Shown here one piece after another: positions 20,987 to 29,058 of a stretch of DNA of 53,246 nt. A program made the translations under genes and the position numbers. Source of the DNA: Caulobacteraceae bacterium. GTDB lineage: Bacteria; Pseudomonadota; Alphaproteobacteria; Caulobacterales; Caulobacteraceae. How positions within the stretch are numbered: the first letter of the stretch is position 1; the number at the start of each line of letters is the position of its first letter. Under the pieces are notes generated by a model. The model did not search any database and had not been told where the DNA came from. It worked only from the letters and a program-made list of their open reading frames with translations. The DNA lies in NCBI GenBank assembly GCA_028290905.1, contig JAQGIW010000169.1:1-53246 (forward strand). Direction: 5' to 3'.

Positions 20987-21748
20987 TTAGCGGTCGGGCG
21001 GGCGCGTGACAAGTTGATCACGCGGGGCGCCGAGGGCCCCGTACCAGCGCTCGGCCATCACCGCCTCCACGGCCATGGCGTCCGCCCGGGCCGCGGCCTC
21101 GGCGTCGACGCCCCACTGCTCCTCCTGGAAGATCTCGTCGAGGCGCGCGGCGGCCATGGCCTCGTCGGCGTTGATGCGGCCGTCGCGCAGCGCCAGGGCC
21201 AGGATCGCCGAGCCGAACAGGGCGGCGGAGAAGGCCATACCGGCCAGCGCGAAGTCGTCCATCGCCGCCAGCAGGGCCGACAGCCGCGCCAGCGTCTCCG
21301 GCGGCTGCGGATGATGGACGATGCCCGCCGCGCGGGTGAAGACGAGCCCGTGGGCGTCGCGCGCCCAGTCCAGCAGCGGGCCCCAGGACTGCTCCTGGCG
21401 ACGCACCAGCCGCGCCGGACCCTCAGCGAAGTAGCAGAGGAGGTCGGCGCCGGCGTAGCGGACGACGCCCTCGGCCGTGGGGCCGCGCGCGGCCCCGACC
21501 GCGTCGATCGCGGTATGGGCGAGGCGGGTGGCCGGCATCGAGGCATGGGCGATCCAGTCCCCCTGCCCCCGCCATTCGTCGGCGATCAGATGCGCCAGCG
21601 CCCGGGTGGGGAGGATAAGCGGGCGTCCCTGGGGCGTGCGCGGCATGCGCCCGTCGAGTTGGACGGCGAACCCCTCGCCCTCCGGCTCGACATCGACCGC
21701 CTTGTAGAAGCGGCGCCGTTTCTGAAGGGGATCGCTGGGTTCGGCCAT
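20987..21748 (-). CDS. ATP12 family F1-ATPase assembly chaperone
   Basis: ATP12 proteins hold the F1-ATPase alpha subunit during assembly; alphaproteobacteria share this factor with mitochondria. From the ATG at 21748 (MAEPSDPLQKRRRFYK) it has 253 residues. Family-typical segments are KRRRFYKAVDV, VQLDGRMPRTPQGRPLILPT, LAHLIADEWRGQGDWI, MPATRLAHTAID, RYAGADLLCYFAEGPARLV and a C-terminal GVDAEAAARADAMAVE. A longer open frame to 21826 has no family support. Its stop is about 30 bases before the pccB start, so the two may be co-transcribed. Confidence 0.9.
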   Translation of the reverse strand: MAEPSDPLQKRRRFYKAVDVEPEGEGFAVQLDGRMPRTPQGRPLILPTRALAHLIADEWRGQGDWIAHASMPATRLAHTAIDAVGAARGPTAEGVVRYAGADLLCYFAEGPARLVRRQEQSWGPLLDWARDAHGLVFTRAAGIVHHPQPPETLARLSALLAAMDDFALAGMAFSAALFGSAILALALRDGRINADEAMAAARLDEIFQEEQWGVDAEAAARADAMAVEAVMAERWYGALGAPRDQLVTRPPDR

Positions 21749-21819
21749 GGCGGTCTTGCTTCCTGATCGACGGCGGTGATCCCTGAATCTAGGATCACCC
21801 ACAGCCGAACGGAGGAGCC

Positions 21820-23001
21820 CTGACAATCGCCCCGGATCAACCCCTCGCCGGACTGGTGGTGCTCGACCTGACCCTGGCGCGCGCCGGGCCGACCTGCGCG
21901 CGGCACCTCTCGGACTGGGGCGCCGACGTCATCTCGGTCCAGGCGCCGGGCGCGTCCGAGGAGGTCGTCGCCTCGCGCGACGGCTTCGACTACCAGAACC
22001 TGCACCGGGGCAAGCGGGCCATCAGTCTCGACCTGAAGTCGCCGCGCGGCCACGAGGCCTTCCTGCGGCTGGCGAAGAGCGCCGACGCGGTGGTGGAGAA
22101 CATGCGCCCGGCGGTGAAGCACCGGCTGCGCATCGCCTACGAGGACCTCAAGGCGGTCAATCCGCGCATCGTCTACGGCAGCATCAGCGGGTTCGGCCAG
22201 GACGGCCCGTACGGCGACCGCGCCGGCGTCGACCAGATCGCCCAGGGCATGGGCGGGTTGATGTCGATCACCGGGGCGCCCGGCGGCGGCCCGATGCGCG
22301 TGGGGATCGCGGTCTCCGACGTGACCGCCGGCAACTTGCTGGCCCTCGCGATCATGATGGCCCTGTTTCGGCGCGAGCGGACCGGCGAAGGCGCCTTCGT
22401 CCACACATCGCTGCTGGAGAGCCAGCTCTTCCTGCTGGATTTCCAGGCGTCGCGCTGGCTGATGGCCGGCGAGGTGGCGGGCCAGACCGGCAACGACCAC
22501 CCGACGATCGCCCCCTCCAGCGTCTATCCGACGGCCGACGGCCACATCAACATAGCCGCCTCCTGGCCGGCGCAGTGGAAGACGATGTGCGAGGTCATGG
22601 GCCGGACCGACTGGCTGGAGAACCCGGACTGGCGCTCCAGCCGCGGCCGCGTCGCGCATCGCGAGAGCCTCAACGCGGCGATCGCACGGGAAACGGCGGC
22701 GCGCCCCAGCGCCTATTGGATCGCACTCCTGGAGGCGGCGGGCATCCCCTGCGGCCCGATCTATTCCATCGACCAGGCCTTCGCCGATCCGCAGGTCAGG
22801 CACCTGGCCATGGCCGCGCCGGTCGAGCATCCCCGCCTGGGACCCACCCACATGGTCGCCTCGCCGCTCAACATCAGCGGCGCGGACAAGAACCTGCGCG
22901 GCGCCGCGCCGGTCCGCCCCGACCACACCGACGAGGTCCTGGCCGGGGTCGGCTACAGCAGTGAGGAGATCGCCGACATGCGGGCGGCGGGCGTTATCTG
23001 A
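21820..23001 (+). CDS. CaiB/BaiF family (class III) CoA-transferase
   Basis: Moves CoA between carboxylic acids. Family blocks are PLAGLVVLDLTLARAGP, HLSDWGADVISVQAPG, FDYQNLHRGKRAISLDLK, VENMRPAVKHRLRI and GSISGFGQDGPYGDRAGVDQ; the last region holds the catalytic aspartate. The start is unclear. Homology runs upstream of the first GTG codons (21853, 21856) to about 21826, yet no in-frame ATG, GTG or TTG exists before the upstream stop at 21790. A CTG at 21820 just after GGAGGAG is the best candidate. Starting at 21856 would leave 381 residues; at 21820, 393. It precedes an SMP-30 gene and may serve the acyl-CoA catabolism locus. Confidence 0.85.
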   Translation: MTIAPDQPLAGLVVLDLTLARAGPTCARHLSDWGADVISVQAPGASEEVVASRDGFDYQNLHRGKRAISLDLKSPRGHEAFLRLAKSADAVVENMRPAVKHRLRIAYEDLKAVNPRIVYGSISGFGQDGPYGDRAGVDQIAQGMGGLMSITGAPGGGPMRVGIAVSDVTAGNLLALAIMMALFRRERTGEGAFVHTSLLESQLFLLDFQASRWLMAGEVAGQTGNDHPTIAPSSVYPTADGHINIAASWPAQWKTMCEVMGRTDWLENPDWRSSRGRVAHRESLNAAIARETAARPSAYWIALLEAAGIPCGPIYSIDQAFADPQVRHLAMAAPVEHPRLGPTHMVASPLNISGADKNLRGAAPVRPDHTDEVLAGVGYSSEEIADMRAAGVI

Positions 23002-23034
23002 AGGCTGACCACCAGACACACAGAGGGAGACACC

Positions 23035-23913
23035 ATGGGACGGGAAACGCGCGTGCTCGCCGAGGGTATCTATTTCGGCGAAGGGCCCCGCTGGCGGGAG
23101 GGCCGGCTGTGGTTCAGCGACTTCTTCGTCAAGGCGGTGAAGTCGGTGTCGCTGGCCGGCGACGTTCGCATCGAGTTCACCATCGACGACCGCCCCTCCG
23201 GCCTCGGCTGGATGCCCGACGGCTCGATGCTGATCGTCTCGATGACCAGGCGCCAGGTGCTTCGCCGGACTCCGGAGGGCAGGATCGTGCTGCACGCCGA
23301 CCTGCATCACGTCGCCACCTTCCATTGCAACGACATGGTGGTCGACGCCGAGGGCGTGGCCTTCGTCGGCAACTTCGGGTTCGACCTCGACGCCGAACTG
23401 ACGTCCCGGGGCATGGAGAGCGTGCTCGCCGACCATCCCACCGCCAAGCTCGCCCGCGTCGCCCCCGATGGCTCGGCCGAGGTGGCCGCCATGGACATGC
23501 ACTTCCCCAACGGCTCGGTGATCACCCCCGACGGCAAGACGCTGATCGTCGGCGAGTCGCTCGGCGCCTGCCTCACCGCCTTCGACATCGACGACGATGG
23601 CTTCCTCACCGGCCGGCGGGTGTGGGCCGACCTGCGGCCGCGGGTGCCGGACGGGATCTGTCTCGACGCCAACGGCGCCGTCTGGGTCGCCAACCCGATC
23701 GCGCCTGAGTGCGTGCTGGTCGCCGAAGGCGGCGAGGTGCTTGAGGTGATCGAGACCGGGGATCCCTGCTACGCCTGCATGCTCGGCGGCGACGACGGCC
23801 GCACCCTCTTCATGCTCACCGCCCCCACCTCCATCGCCGAGGAAGCCGCCGCCGCCCCCAAAGGCAAGCTCCTCATCGCAACCGTAGACACCCCCCACGC
23901 CGGTCTGCCGTAG
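23035..23913 (+). CDS. SMP-30/gluconolactonase/LRE family protein
   Basis: A six-bladed beta-propeller metal-dependent lactonase-type protein, 292 residues. Family features are EGIYFGEGPRWREGRLWFSD (the metal-binding Glu is in GEGPRW), PSGLGWMPDGSMLIV, NDMVVDAEGVAFVGNFGFD, FPNGSVITPDGKTLIVGES and VPDGICLDANGAVWVAN, where the Asn and Asp metal ligands lie. It has no signal peptide and begins 33 bases after the CoA-transferase stop, so the two probably form one operon. The natural lactone substrate is unknown. Confidence 0.9.
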   Translation: MGRETRVLAEGIYFGEGPRWREGRLWFSDFFVKAVKSVSLAGDVRIEFTIDDRPSGLGWMPDGSMLIVSMTRRQVLRRTPEGRIVLHADLHHVATFHCNDMVVDAEGVAFVGNFGFDLDAELTSRGMESVLADHPTAKLARVAPDGSAEVAAMDMHFPNGSVITPDGKTLIVGESLGACLTAFDIDDDGFLTGRRVWADLRPRVPDGICLDANGAVWVANPIAPECVLVAEGGEVLEVIETGDPCYACMLGGDDGRTLFMLTAPTSIAEEAAAAPKGKLLIATVDTPHAGLP

Positions 23914-23957
23914 GGCTCGCGGACACGCCCCAAATCCGACACTCCGCCGGCGGTCTC

Positions 23958-24653
23958 ATGGCGGTTCGGCCGCCAGCCGATGAGGACACGAGGGTGCCTG
24001 TTTCCGCGCTGAGACGGCAGGGCCCCTCTTCCCGCGACCGGGCCGCGGCGATCGCGATTTCGGCGACCGGCCATGTCGCGGTGTTCGTCTTCCTGCTCTG
24101 GCATCTGCACTGGCGGGGCGAGAGCGAAGCGCCGGCGGCCATGGACGTGGAACTCGCGCGGCCCTGGTCGCCGGAACCGCGATCCCGTCCCGAACGCCGC
24201 GCGAAGACTGTGAGGCCGGGGCGGACCTCGTCGCCATCACCTGTCCCGTCGCGGCCGTTCGAGACCCGCCCGCTGACGCCGCTCCCGCCCGGCGAGGCCG
24301 CGGCCCCCGTCGTGGCGCCGCCAACCCCGCCGGTGGAGCTTTCGAAAGCCCTGCGCGGCGCCGTCGGCTGTGGCCATGCGGGCTATCTGCGGATGAGCCC
24401 GGCGGAGCGGCAGGCGTGCGAGACGCGGATGGCGGGGCGGGCCGGCTCGGACGGGCCGGCGTTCGGGGCCGATCCCCGCAAGCGGGCCGCCTTCGACCTC
24501 GCCGCCAAGAAGGAGGACTTCCTGCAGGAGCCGTTCCTTGCGGAGCGGCCGAGCAAGGGCTGCAAGCCGCGGGTCTTCGAACACGAGTCGGGGGTGGTCG
24601 GCCGGGCGCCGCCCAACTGGACGGCCTCGGTCGCCTGCGCGGTTCCGTTCTAG
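23958..24653 (+). CDS. Single-pass proline-rich membrane protein, TonB-like topology, unknown function
   Basis: Not assigned to a family. The 231-residue protein has a basic cytoplasmic N-terminus, one transmembrane helix around residues 30-48 (AIAISATGHVAVFVFLLWHL), a long proline/arginine-rich stretch to about residue 125, and a cysteine-containing C-terminal domain (VGCGHAGYLRMSPAERQAC, PSKGCKPRVFEH). TonB and TolA have this plan, but no TonB C-terminal motif is visible. It follows the SMP-30 gene by 44 bases and its stop overlaps the convergent crotonase stop by four bases. Confidence 0.75.
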   Translation: MAVRPPADEDTRVPVSALRRQGPSSRDRAAAIAISATGHVAVFVFLLWHLHWRGESEAPAAMDVELARPWSPEPRSRPERRAKTVRPGRTSSPSPVPSRPFETRPLTPLPPGEAAAPVVAPPTPPVELSKALRGAVGCGHAGYLRMSPAERQACETRMAGRAGSDGPAFGADPRKRAAFDLAAKKEDFLQEPFLAERPSKGCKPRVFEHESGVVGRAPPNWTASVACAVPF

Positions 24654-25444
24654 ATTCCCCGGAACACCGGCTTGCGCTTTTCCATGAAGGCCTTGCGGCC
24701 CTCGGCGTAGTCGGCGCTCTGGAAGCAGGCGTCGACGGCGGCGGCGACGTCGTCGAGCTTGCGGCGGTCCGGGTCCTTCATGGCCTCACGGACCGCCATC
24801 TTCGCGGCCTTGACCGTGAGGGGGGCGTTCTGGCCGATCTGGTCGGCGTAGTGCCAGATCGCGGGCTCCAGTTCGTCGCGGCTCGTCACCCTGTTGACGA
24901 GGCCGATGCGCAGGGCCTCGGCGGCGTCGAAGTGTCGGGCGGTGAACAGGATCTCCTTGGCGTAAGACGGCCCGACCAAGTCGGCCAGGGCCTTGAGGCC
25001 GTCGAAGCCGTAGCCGAGGCCGAGGCGCGCCGCGGGGATGCCGAAGCGGCTGTCGTCGGAGCAGATCCTGAGGTCGCAGGTCAGCGCCACGGCCAGGCCG
25101 CCGCCGATGCAGAAACCGCCGACCATGGCGATGGAGGGCTTGGAGAGGCTGGTCATCGCGCGCGTCGCGGCGGCGATATGGTCGTTGTAGATGTCGTTGG
25201 CCGCCTTGCTGTCGCGGTGCTCGCCGAACTGGGAGATGTCGGCCCCGGAGATGAAGGCCTTGTCACCGGCCCCCTTGAACACGATCACCCGCACCTCGGG
25301 GTCGGCCTCGAAGGCGTCGAGGACCCGGGGTATCCCCTGCCACATGTCGATCGAGAGGGCGTTGCGGCGCTCGGGATGGTTGAAGATCATCCAGCCGATC
25401 GCGCCGTCCTTCTCGCCGAGCAGACGCTGGGTTCCGGTTTCCAT
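24650..25444 (-). CDS. Enoyl-CoA hydratase/isomerase (crotonase) family protein
   Basis: Crotonase-fold enzyme, 264 residues from the ATG at 25444. The oxyanion-hole segments are KAFISGADISQF and GFCIGGGLAVALTCD. Compared with rat mitochondrial enoyl-CoA hydratase, both catalytic glutamates are absent: the Glu144 position is Ala in GGGLAVALTCD and the Glu164 position is Ala in FGIPAARLG. It is therefore probably not a simple hydratase. The C-terminal YAEGRKAFMEKRKPVFRG is family-typical. It is the last gene of a minus-strand run with a second crotonase and an acyl-CoA dehydrogenase. Confidence 0.9.
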   Translation of the reverse strand: METGTQRLLGEKDGAIGWMIFNHPERRNALSIDMWQGIPRVLDAFEADPEVRVIVFKGAGDKAFISGADISQFGEHRDSKAANDIYNDHIAAATRAMTSLSKPSIAMVGGFCIGGGLAVALTCDLRICSDDSRFGIPAARLGLGYGFDGLKALADLVGPSYAKEILFTARHFDAAEALRIGLVNRVTSRDELEPAIWHYADQIGQNAPLTVKAAKMAVREAMKDPDRRKLDDVAAAVDACFQSADYAEGRKAFMEKRKPVFRGI

Positions 25445-25461
25445 ACCAAGTCTCCACCCTT

Positions 25462-25515
25462 GCGGGGCGTGAGCCCCCTTCCCCGGCTTCGCCGGGACTT
25501 CCCCCACGGGGGAAG
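25462..25515. repeat. Paired GC hairpins between the two crotonase genes
   Basis: Two hairpins lie in the 77-base gap: CCCGGC-TTC-GCCGGG (25482-25496) and CTTCCCCC-AC-GGGGGAAG (25498-25515). A shorter GGGG/CCCC stem precedes them. A similar pair, with the same CTTCCCCC/GGGGGAG stem, lies at the right edge of the window, so this is probably a dispersed REP-like sequence. Confidence 0.55.
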
Positions 25516-25521
25516 AGATTC

Positions 25522-26319
25522 CTAGCGCGGCTTGCCGTAGGCGGGGGGGCGTTTTTCCAGGAAGGCGGCGACGCCTTCGCGGAAGTCCTCGCCCTGGGCG
25601 CAGAGGATCTGGTTGCGGTCCTCCATGGCGATTGCCGCCTCCAGGCCGCCCGCGTCGATGGAGTGGTTGAGGCACTCCTTGGTGAGGCGAAGGCCGAGCG
25701 GGGTGGTGAGCAGCATCTCGGCGACCAGGGCCTCGCCCTCGACCTCCAGCTTGTCCGGCGGCACGACGGCGCTGACCAGGCCGAGGTTCAGGGCGCGCTC
25801 GGCGCGCAGGAAACGGCCGGTGAGCATCAGCTCGGCGGCCACGGAGGACCCCACCATGCGCGGCAGGAAGTAGCTGACGCCGATGTCGCAGGCCGACAGG
25901 CCGATGCGGATGAAGGCGGCGTTCATCTTCAACGTCGGGGTGGCGATGCGCACGTCCGAGGCGAGCGCCAGGGCGAAGCCGCCGCCGGCCGCCGCGCCGT
26001 CGACAAGGGCGACGATCGGCTGCGGGCAGCGGCGCATGGCCATGACGATCTCGCTGATCTGCCGCTGGCGGACCAGGCCCTCGGACGGGCCGGTCCCCCC
26101 GCTGTTGTCGCGCTCCTTGAGGTCGAGGCCGGCGCAGAAGTTGGAGCCCGCCCCGCGCAGCACCACCACCCGCACCTCGTGGCGCCAGTAGAGGCCGGTG
26201 AAAAGGTCGCGCAGCTCCTCGACGAGTCGGCGGTTGAGGGCGTTCAGCCGCTCGGGCCGGTTCATGGTCACCCACAGGGCGTCGCCCCGGTGATCCAGCA
26301 GCAGGTGCTCGTAGTCCAT
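25522..26319 (-). CDS. Enoyl-CoA hydratase/isomerase family protein, PaaG-like
   Basis: A 265-residue crotonase-fold protein from the ATG at 26319 (MDYEHLLLDH). Oxyanion-hole segments are SNFCAGLDLKE and GAAAGGGFALALASD. Both hydratase glutamates are replaced by alanine, but an acidic residue lies in GLSACDIGVSYFLPRMVG, at about the position of the aspartate in PaaG-type isomerases. An isomerase or a CoA-substrate-specific role is therefore more likely than hydration. It starts five bases after the end of the acyl-CoA dehydrogenase gene, so the two are co-transcribed. Confidence 0.9.
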   Translation of the reverse strand: MDYEHLLLDHRGDALWVTMNRPERLNALNRRLVEELRDLFTGLYWRHEVRVVVLRGAGSNFCAGLDLKERDNSGGTGPSEGLVRQRQISEIVMAMRRCPQPIVALVDGAAAGGGFALALASDVRIATPTLKMNAAFIRIGLSACDIGVSYFLPRMVGSSVAAELMLTGRFLRAERALNLGLVSAVVPPDKLEVEGEALVAEMLLTTPLGLRLTKECLNHSIDAGGLEAAIAMEDRNQILCAQGEDFREGVAAFLEKRPPAYGKPR

Positions 26320-26324
26320 GTCGT

Positions 26325-27593
26325 TCAGGCCCGGCCGCTGGTGGGGATCTTGTTGAAGGGGACGTCCTTGTCGACACGGATGTCGGCGGGAAGGCCCAGG
26401 ACGCGCTCGGCGATGATGTTGCGCAGGATCTCGTCGGTGCCGCCCTCGACCCGGGTGGCCGGCGAGCGCAGCAGCATGGCCTGGAAGCGGCCGTGGGCGG
26501 CGGCGACCTGGGGATCGGAGATCACCCCGGCCTGGGCCTGCAGGTCCTCGGCGAACATGGCGATCTCCTGCATGGTCGGGCCGGCGACCAGCTTGCCGAT
26601 GGAGTTCTCCGGCCCCGGCGTCTCGCCGCGGGAGAGGGCCGAGAGGGCGCGGAAGCCGGTGTACCTGAGGCCGGTGGTGCGCACCGCCCAGGTGGCGAGC
26701 TTGGAGCGCACTGCCGGGTCGTCGATGGCCAGGCCGTTCTCGGTCTCGATGCGGCAGCAGAGATCGAAGAGCTCGGGGAAGCCGGTGGACATGCCCGAGC
26801 CGATGGAGAGGCGCTCGTTCATCAGGGTGGTCAGCGACACCTTCCAGCCGTCGCCGACCTCCCCCAGGCGCTGGGCGTCGGGGATGCGTACGTCGGTGAA
26901 GTAGACCTCGTTGAAGCCCGACTGGCCGTTGGCCTGCTTGATCGGGCGAATCTCGATCCCCGGCGACTTCATGCTCAGGAAGAACATGGTCAGGCCCTTG
27001 TGCTTGGGCACGGTGGGGTCGGTGCGGGTGACCAGGATCGCCATGTCCGAGTAGTGGGCGCCGCTGGTCCAGATCTTCTGGCCGTTGATGATCCAGTCGC
27101 CCGAGCCGTCCCCAGAGTCGTTTGGGGCGCGCTCGGCGCGGGTGCGCAGGCCCGCCAGGTCCGAGCCGCCGGCCGGCTCGCTGAACAGCTGGCACCAGAT
27201 CTCCTCGCCCGCGGCCAGGGGCGGCAGGTAGCGGCGCTTCTGCTCCTCGGAGGCGTAGGCCATCACGGTCGGGCCGCACATGCCGTGGCCGATGATGAAG
27301 ATCCCTCCGAGAGCGCCGTAGGGGGCCTCCTCCTGGCCCCAGATCACCCGCTCGATGGGCGACGCGCCGCGGCCGCCGTATTCCTTGGGCCAGTGCAGGC
27401 AGGCCCAGCCGGCCTCGGCCTTCTTCTTCTGCCAGGCCTTGGCGGCGGCCATGGGGTCGATCCCCTTGAGGTCCAGGTTGCCGAACCCGGACGACTCCAG
27501 ATCGGCCTTCAGCTCGCGCGGCGCGTTGGCGTCGATCCAGGCGCGCACCTGCGCCCGGAAGGCGGCTTCGGCGGGGGTGTCATCGAAGTTCAT
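26325..27593 (-). CDS. Acyl-CoA dehydrogenase family protein
   Basis: FAD-dependent acyl-CoA dehydrogenase, 422 residues, standard length. Visible features are the N-terminal helical domain (EAAFRAQVRAWIDANAP), HWPKEYGGRGASPIE, the middle beta domain with EIWCQLFSEPAGGSDLAGL and WIINGQKIWTSGA, and the C-terminal domain with RVEGGTDEILRNIIAERVLG. The last segment is typical for members acting on branched or cyclic acyl-CoAs; the substrate is not readable. It begins an operon with the two crotonases. Confidence 0.93.
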   Translation of the reverse strand: MNFDDTPAEAAFRAQVRAWIDANAPRELKADLESSGFGNLDLKGIDPMAAAKAWQKKKAEAGWACLHWPKEYGGRGASPIERVIWGQEEAPYGALGGIFIIGHGMCGPTVMAYASEEQKRRYLPPLAAGEEIWCQLFSEPAGGSDLAGLRTRAERAPNDSGDGSGDWIINGQKIWTSGAHYSDMAILVTRTDPTVPKHKGLTMFFLSMKSPGIEIRPIKQANGQSGFNEVYFTDVRIPDAQRLGEVGDGWKVSLTTLMNERLSIGSGMSTGFPELFDLCCRIETENGLAIDDPAVRSKLATWAVRTTGLRYTGFRALSALSRGETPGPENSIGKLVAGPTMQEIAMFAEDLQAQAGVISDPQVAAAHGRFQAMLLRSPATRVEGGTDEILRNIIAERVLGLPADIRVDKDVPFNKIPTSGRA

Positions 27594-27641
27594 GGCTCGG
27601 TGTCCGTTCAGGCGTCAGCCGCGAAGCGGCGAGATTGGTCT

Positions 27642-27742
27642 ATCCGCAGATGACGCAGATGACACAGATGAATGCGGGCGGCGGCGCTCGGCCGAACTCT
27701 TCCGGCGAGCACGCTCATCTGCGTCATCTGCGTCATCTGCGG
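27642..27742. repeat. MITE-like element, copy 1
   Basis: The left end ATCCGCAGATGACGCAGAT is mirrored on the right by ATCTGCGTCATCTGCGG, 17 bases in perfect inverted register. An extra GATG.CAGATG unit is repeated inside both ends. Size is 101 bases with no coding capacity. It lies between the two acyl-CoA dehydrogenase genes. Copies 2 and 3 are at 34994-35103 and 36420-36470. Confidence 0.8.
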
Positions 27743-27784
27743 CAAAAAGACTCTCTTTGTTGCGGCTTCGCCGCGGTTCGGGGG

Positions 27785-28912
27785 TCAGGCGGCGTTGCGG
27801 GCTCTCATGCGAGCTATGAGTTTGTTTTCCCATTGGGATTGCGGGCCGAGGTTTAGGGCAAGGAGGTTGGAGCGGCGGTAGAAGAGGTGACAGTCGAAGG
27901 CCCAGGTGAAGCCCATGCCGCCGTGGACCTGGATGTTGTTCTTGGCGCAGTGCTGGAAGGCCTGGGTGGCGCTGATGCGGGCGCTGGCCGCGGCTTCGCC
28001 GAGCTCGGCGGCGCCGGTGGAGAGGGCCCAGGCGCCGTAGTAGCCGTTGGAGCGGGCCAGGGTGGCGGCGACGTACATGTCGGCCAGCATGTGCTTGATG
28101 GCCTGGAACGAGCCGATCGGGCGGCCGAAGGCCATGCGCTCGAGGGCGTAGTCGCGGCCCATCTCCAGGGCGCGGTCGGCGCCGCCGATCTGTTCGAACG
28201 CGGTGAGCACGGCGGCGCGGTCGAAGACCTGCTCGAGGATCGACCAGCCCTCCCCAACTCCCCCCAGGGGCTCGGCCGCCGCGCCGGCGAAGTCGAGGCG
28301 GGCGTGGCCGCGGGAGGGGTCGATGGTCTGCAGGGGGGTGCGGGTGACGCCGTCCTGGCGCAGGTCGACCAGGTAGAGCCCGACGCCCCGGGCGTCGGAC
28401 CCGGGGACCGAGCGGGCCGAGACGATGGCGAAGTCGGCGATCTCGCCGTCGGGGACGGCGGTCTTGGCGCCGGTGAGGCGGCCATCGGCGATGGAGAGGT
28501 GGATGGTCTTGGGGGTGATCACGCCGGCGCGCTCGGCGTGGGCGAAGGTCCCGATCGCCTCGCCCGACGCCAGCCTGGGCAGCCACTGCGCCTTCTGCGC
28601 GTCCGAGCCGGCGGTCAGCAGGAACTCGGTGGCGAGGAACACCGAGGAGGAGAACGGCACGGGCGCCAGGGCGCGGCCTATCTCCTCGGCGATCACGCAG
28701 AGTTCGAGGTAGCCGAGGCCGAGCCCGCCGTGCTCCTCCGGGATGGCGACGCCCAGGAAGCCCATCTCGGCGAGGCCCGCCCACAGCGCCTTGTCGTAGG
28801 GATGCGAGCCCTCCAGCACCGCCCGCACCGCAGTGGTCGGGCACTTGGCGGCGAGGAAGCGGCGGGCCTCGGTCCCCATCTGCTTCTGTTCGTCCGAAAA
28901 CTCGAAATTCAT
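27785..28912 (-). CDS. Acyl-CoA dehydrogenase family protein
   Basis: Second acyl-CoA dehydrogenase, 375 residues from the ATG at 28912 (MNFEFSDEQKQMGTEARRF). It has AIPEEHGGLGLGYLELCVIAEEIG in the N-terminal domain and a C-terminal domain with AFGRPIGSFQAIKHMLADMYV and NNIQVHGGMGFTWAFDCHLFYRR. It is more divergent than its neighbour, and such pairs often form heteromeric dehydrogenases for steroid or branched substrates; that pairing is an inference from adjacency. The 54 bases upstream that remain open are not family-like. Confidence 0.92.
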   Translation of the reverse strand: MNFEFSDEQKQMGTEARRFLAAKCPTTAVRAVLEGSHPYDKALWAGLAEMGFLGVAIPEEHGGLGLGYLELCVIAEEIGRALAPVPFSSSVFLATEFLLTAGSDAQKAQWLPRLASGEAIGTFAHAERAGVITPKTIHLSIADGRLTGAKTAVPDGEIADFAIVSARSVPGSDARGVGLYLVDLRQDGVTRTPLQTIDPSRGHARLDFAGAAAEPLGGVGEGWSILEQVFDRAAVLTAFEQIGGADRALEMGRDYALERMAFGRPIGSFQAIKHMLADMYVAATLARSNGYYGAWALSTGAAELGEAAASARISATQAFQHCAKNNIQVHGGMGFTWAFDCHLFYRRSNLLALNLGPQSQWENKLIARMRARNAA

Positions 28913-29058
28913 GAGCGTCTCCCCGTGGGCGGCCTGGACCATAGGAGCGCGCCTTGGGTGGCGCAATCGCCGCTTGCGGTGACGCTAGGGCATGGGCCTA
29001 GGCCAATTCTTACGCCAATTCCATGCGTCTGTAACATTTCAGAGATAGGGCCGCCGCC

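Noticed and set aside
24650-26377. A 575-codon minus-strand frame covering the first crotonase and running into the second
   Set aside because: The upstream part is an out-of-frame reading of the second crotonase gene. A clear ATG at 25444 starts the real protein.
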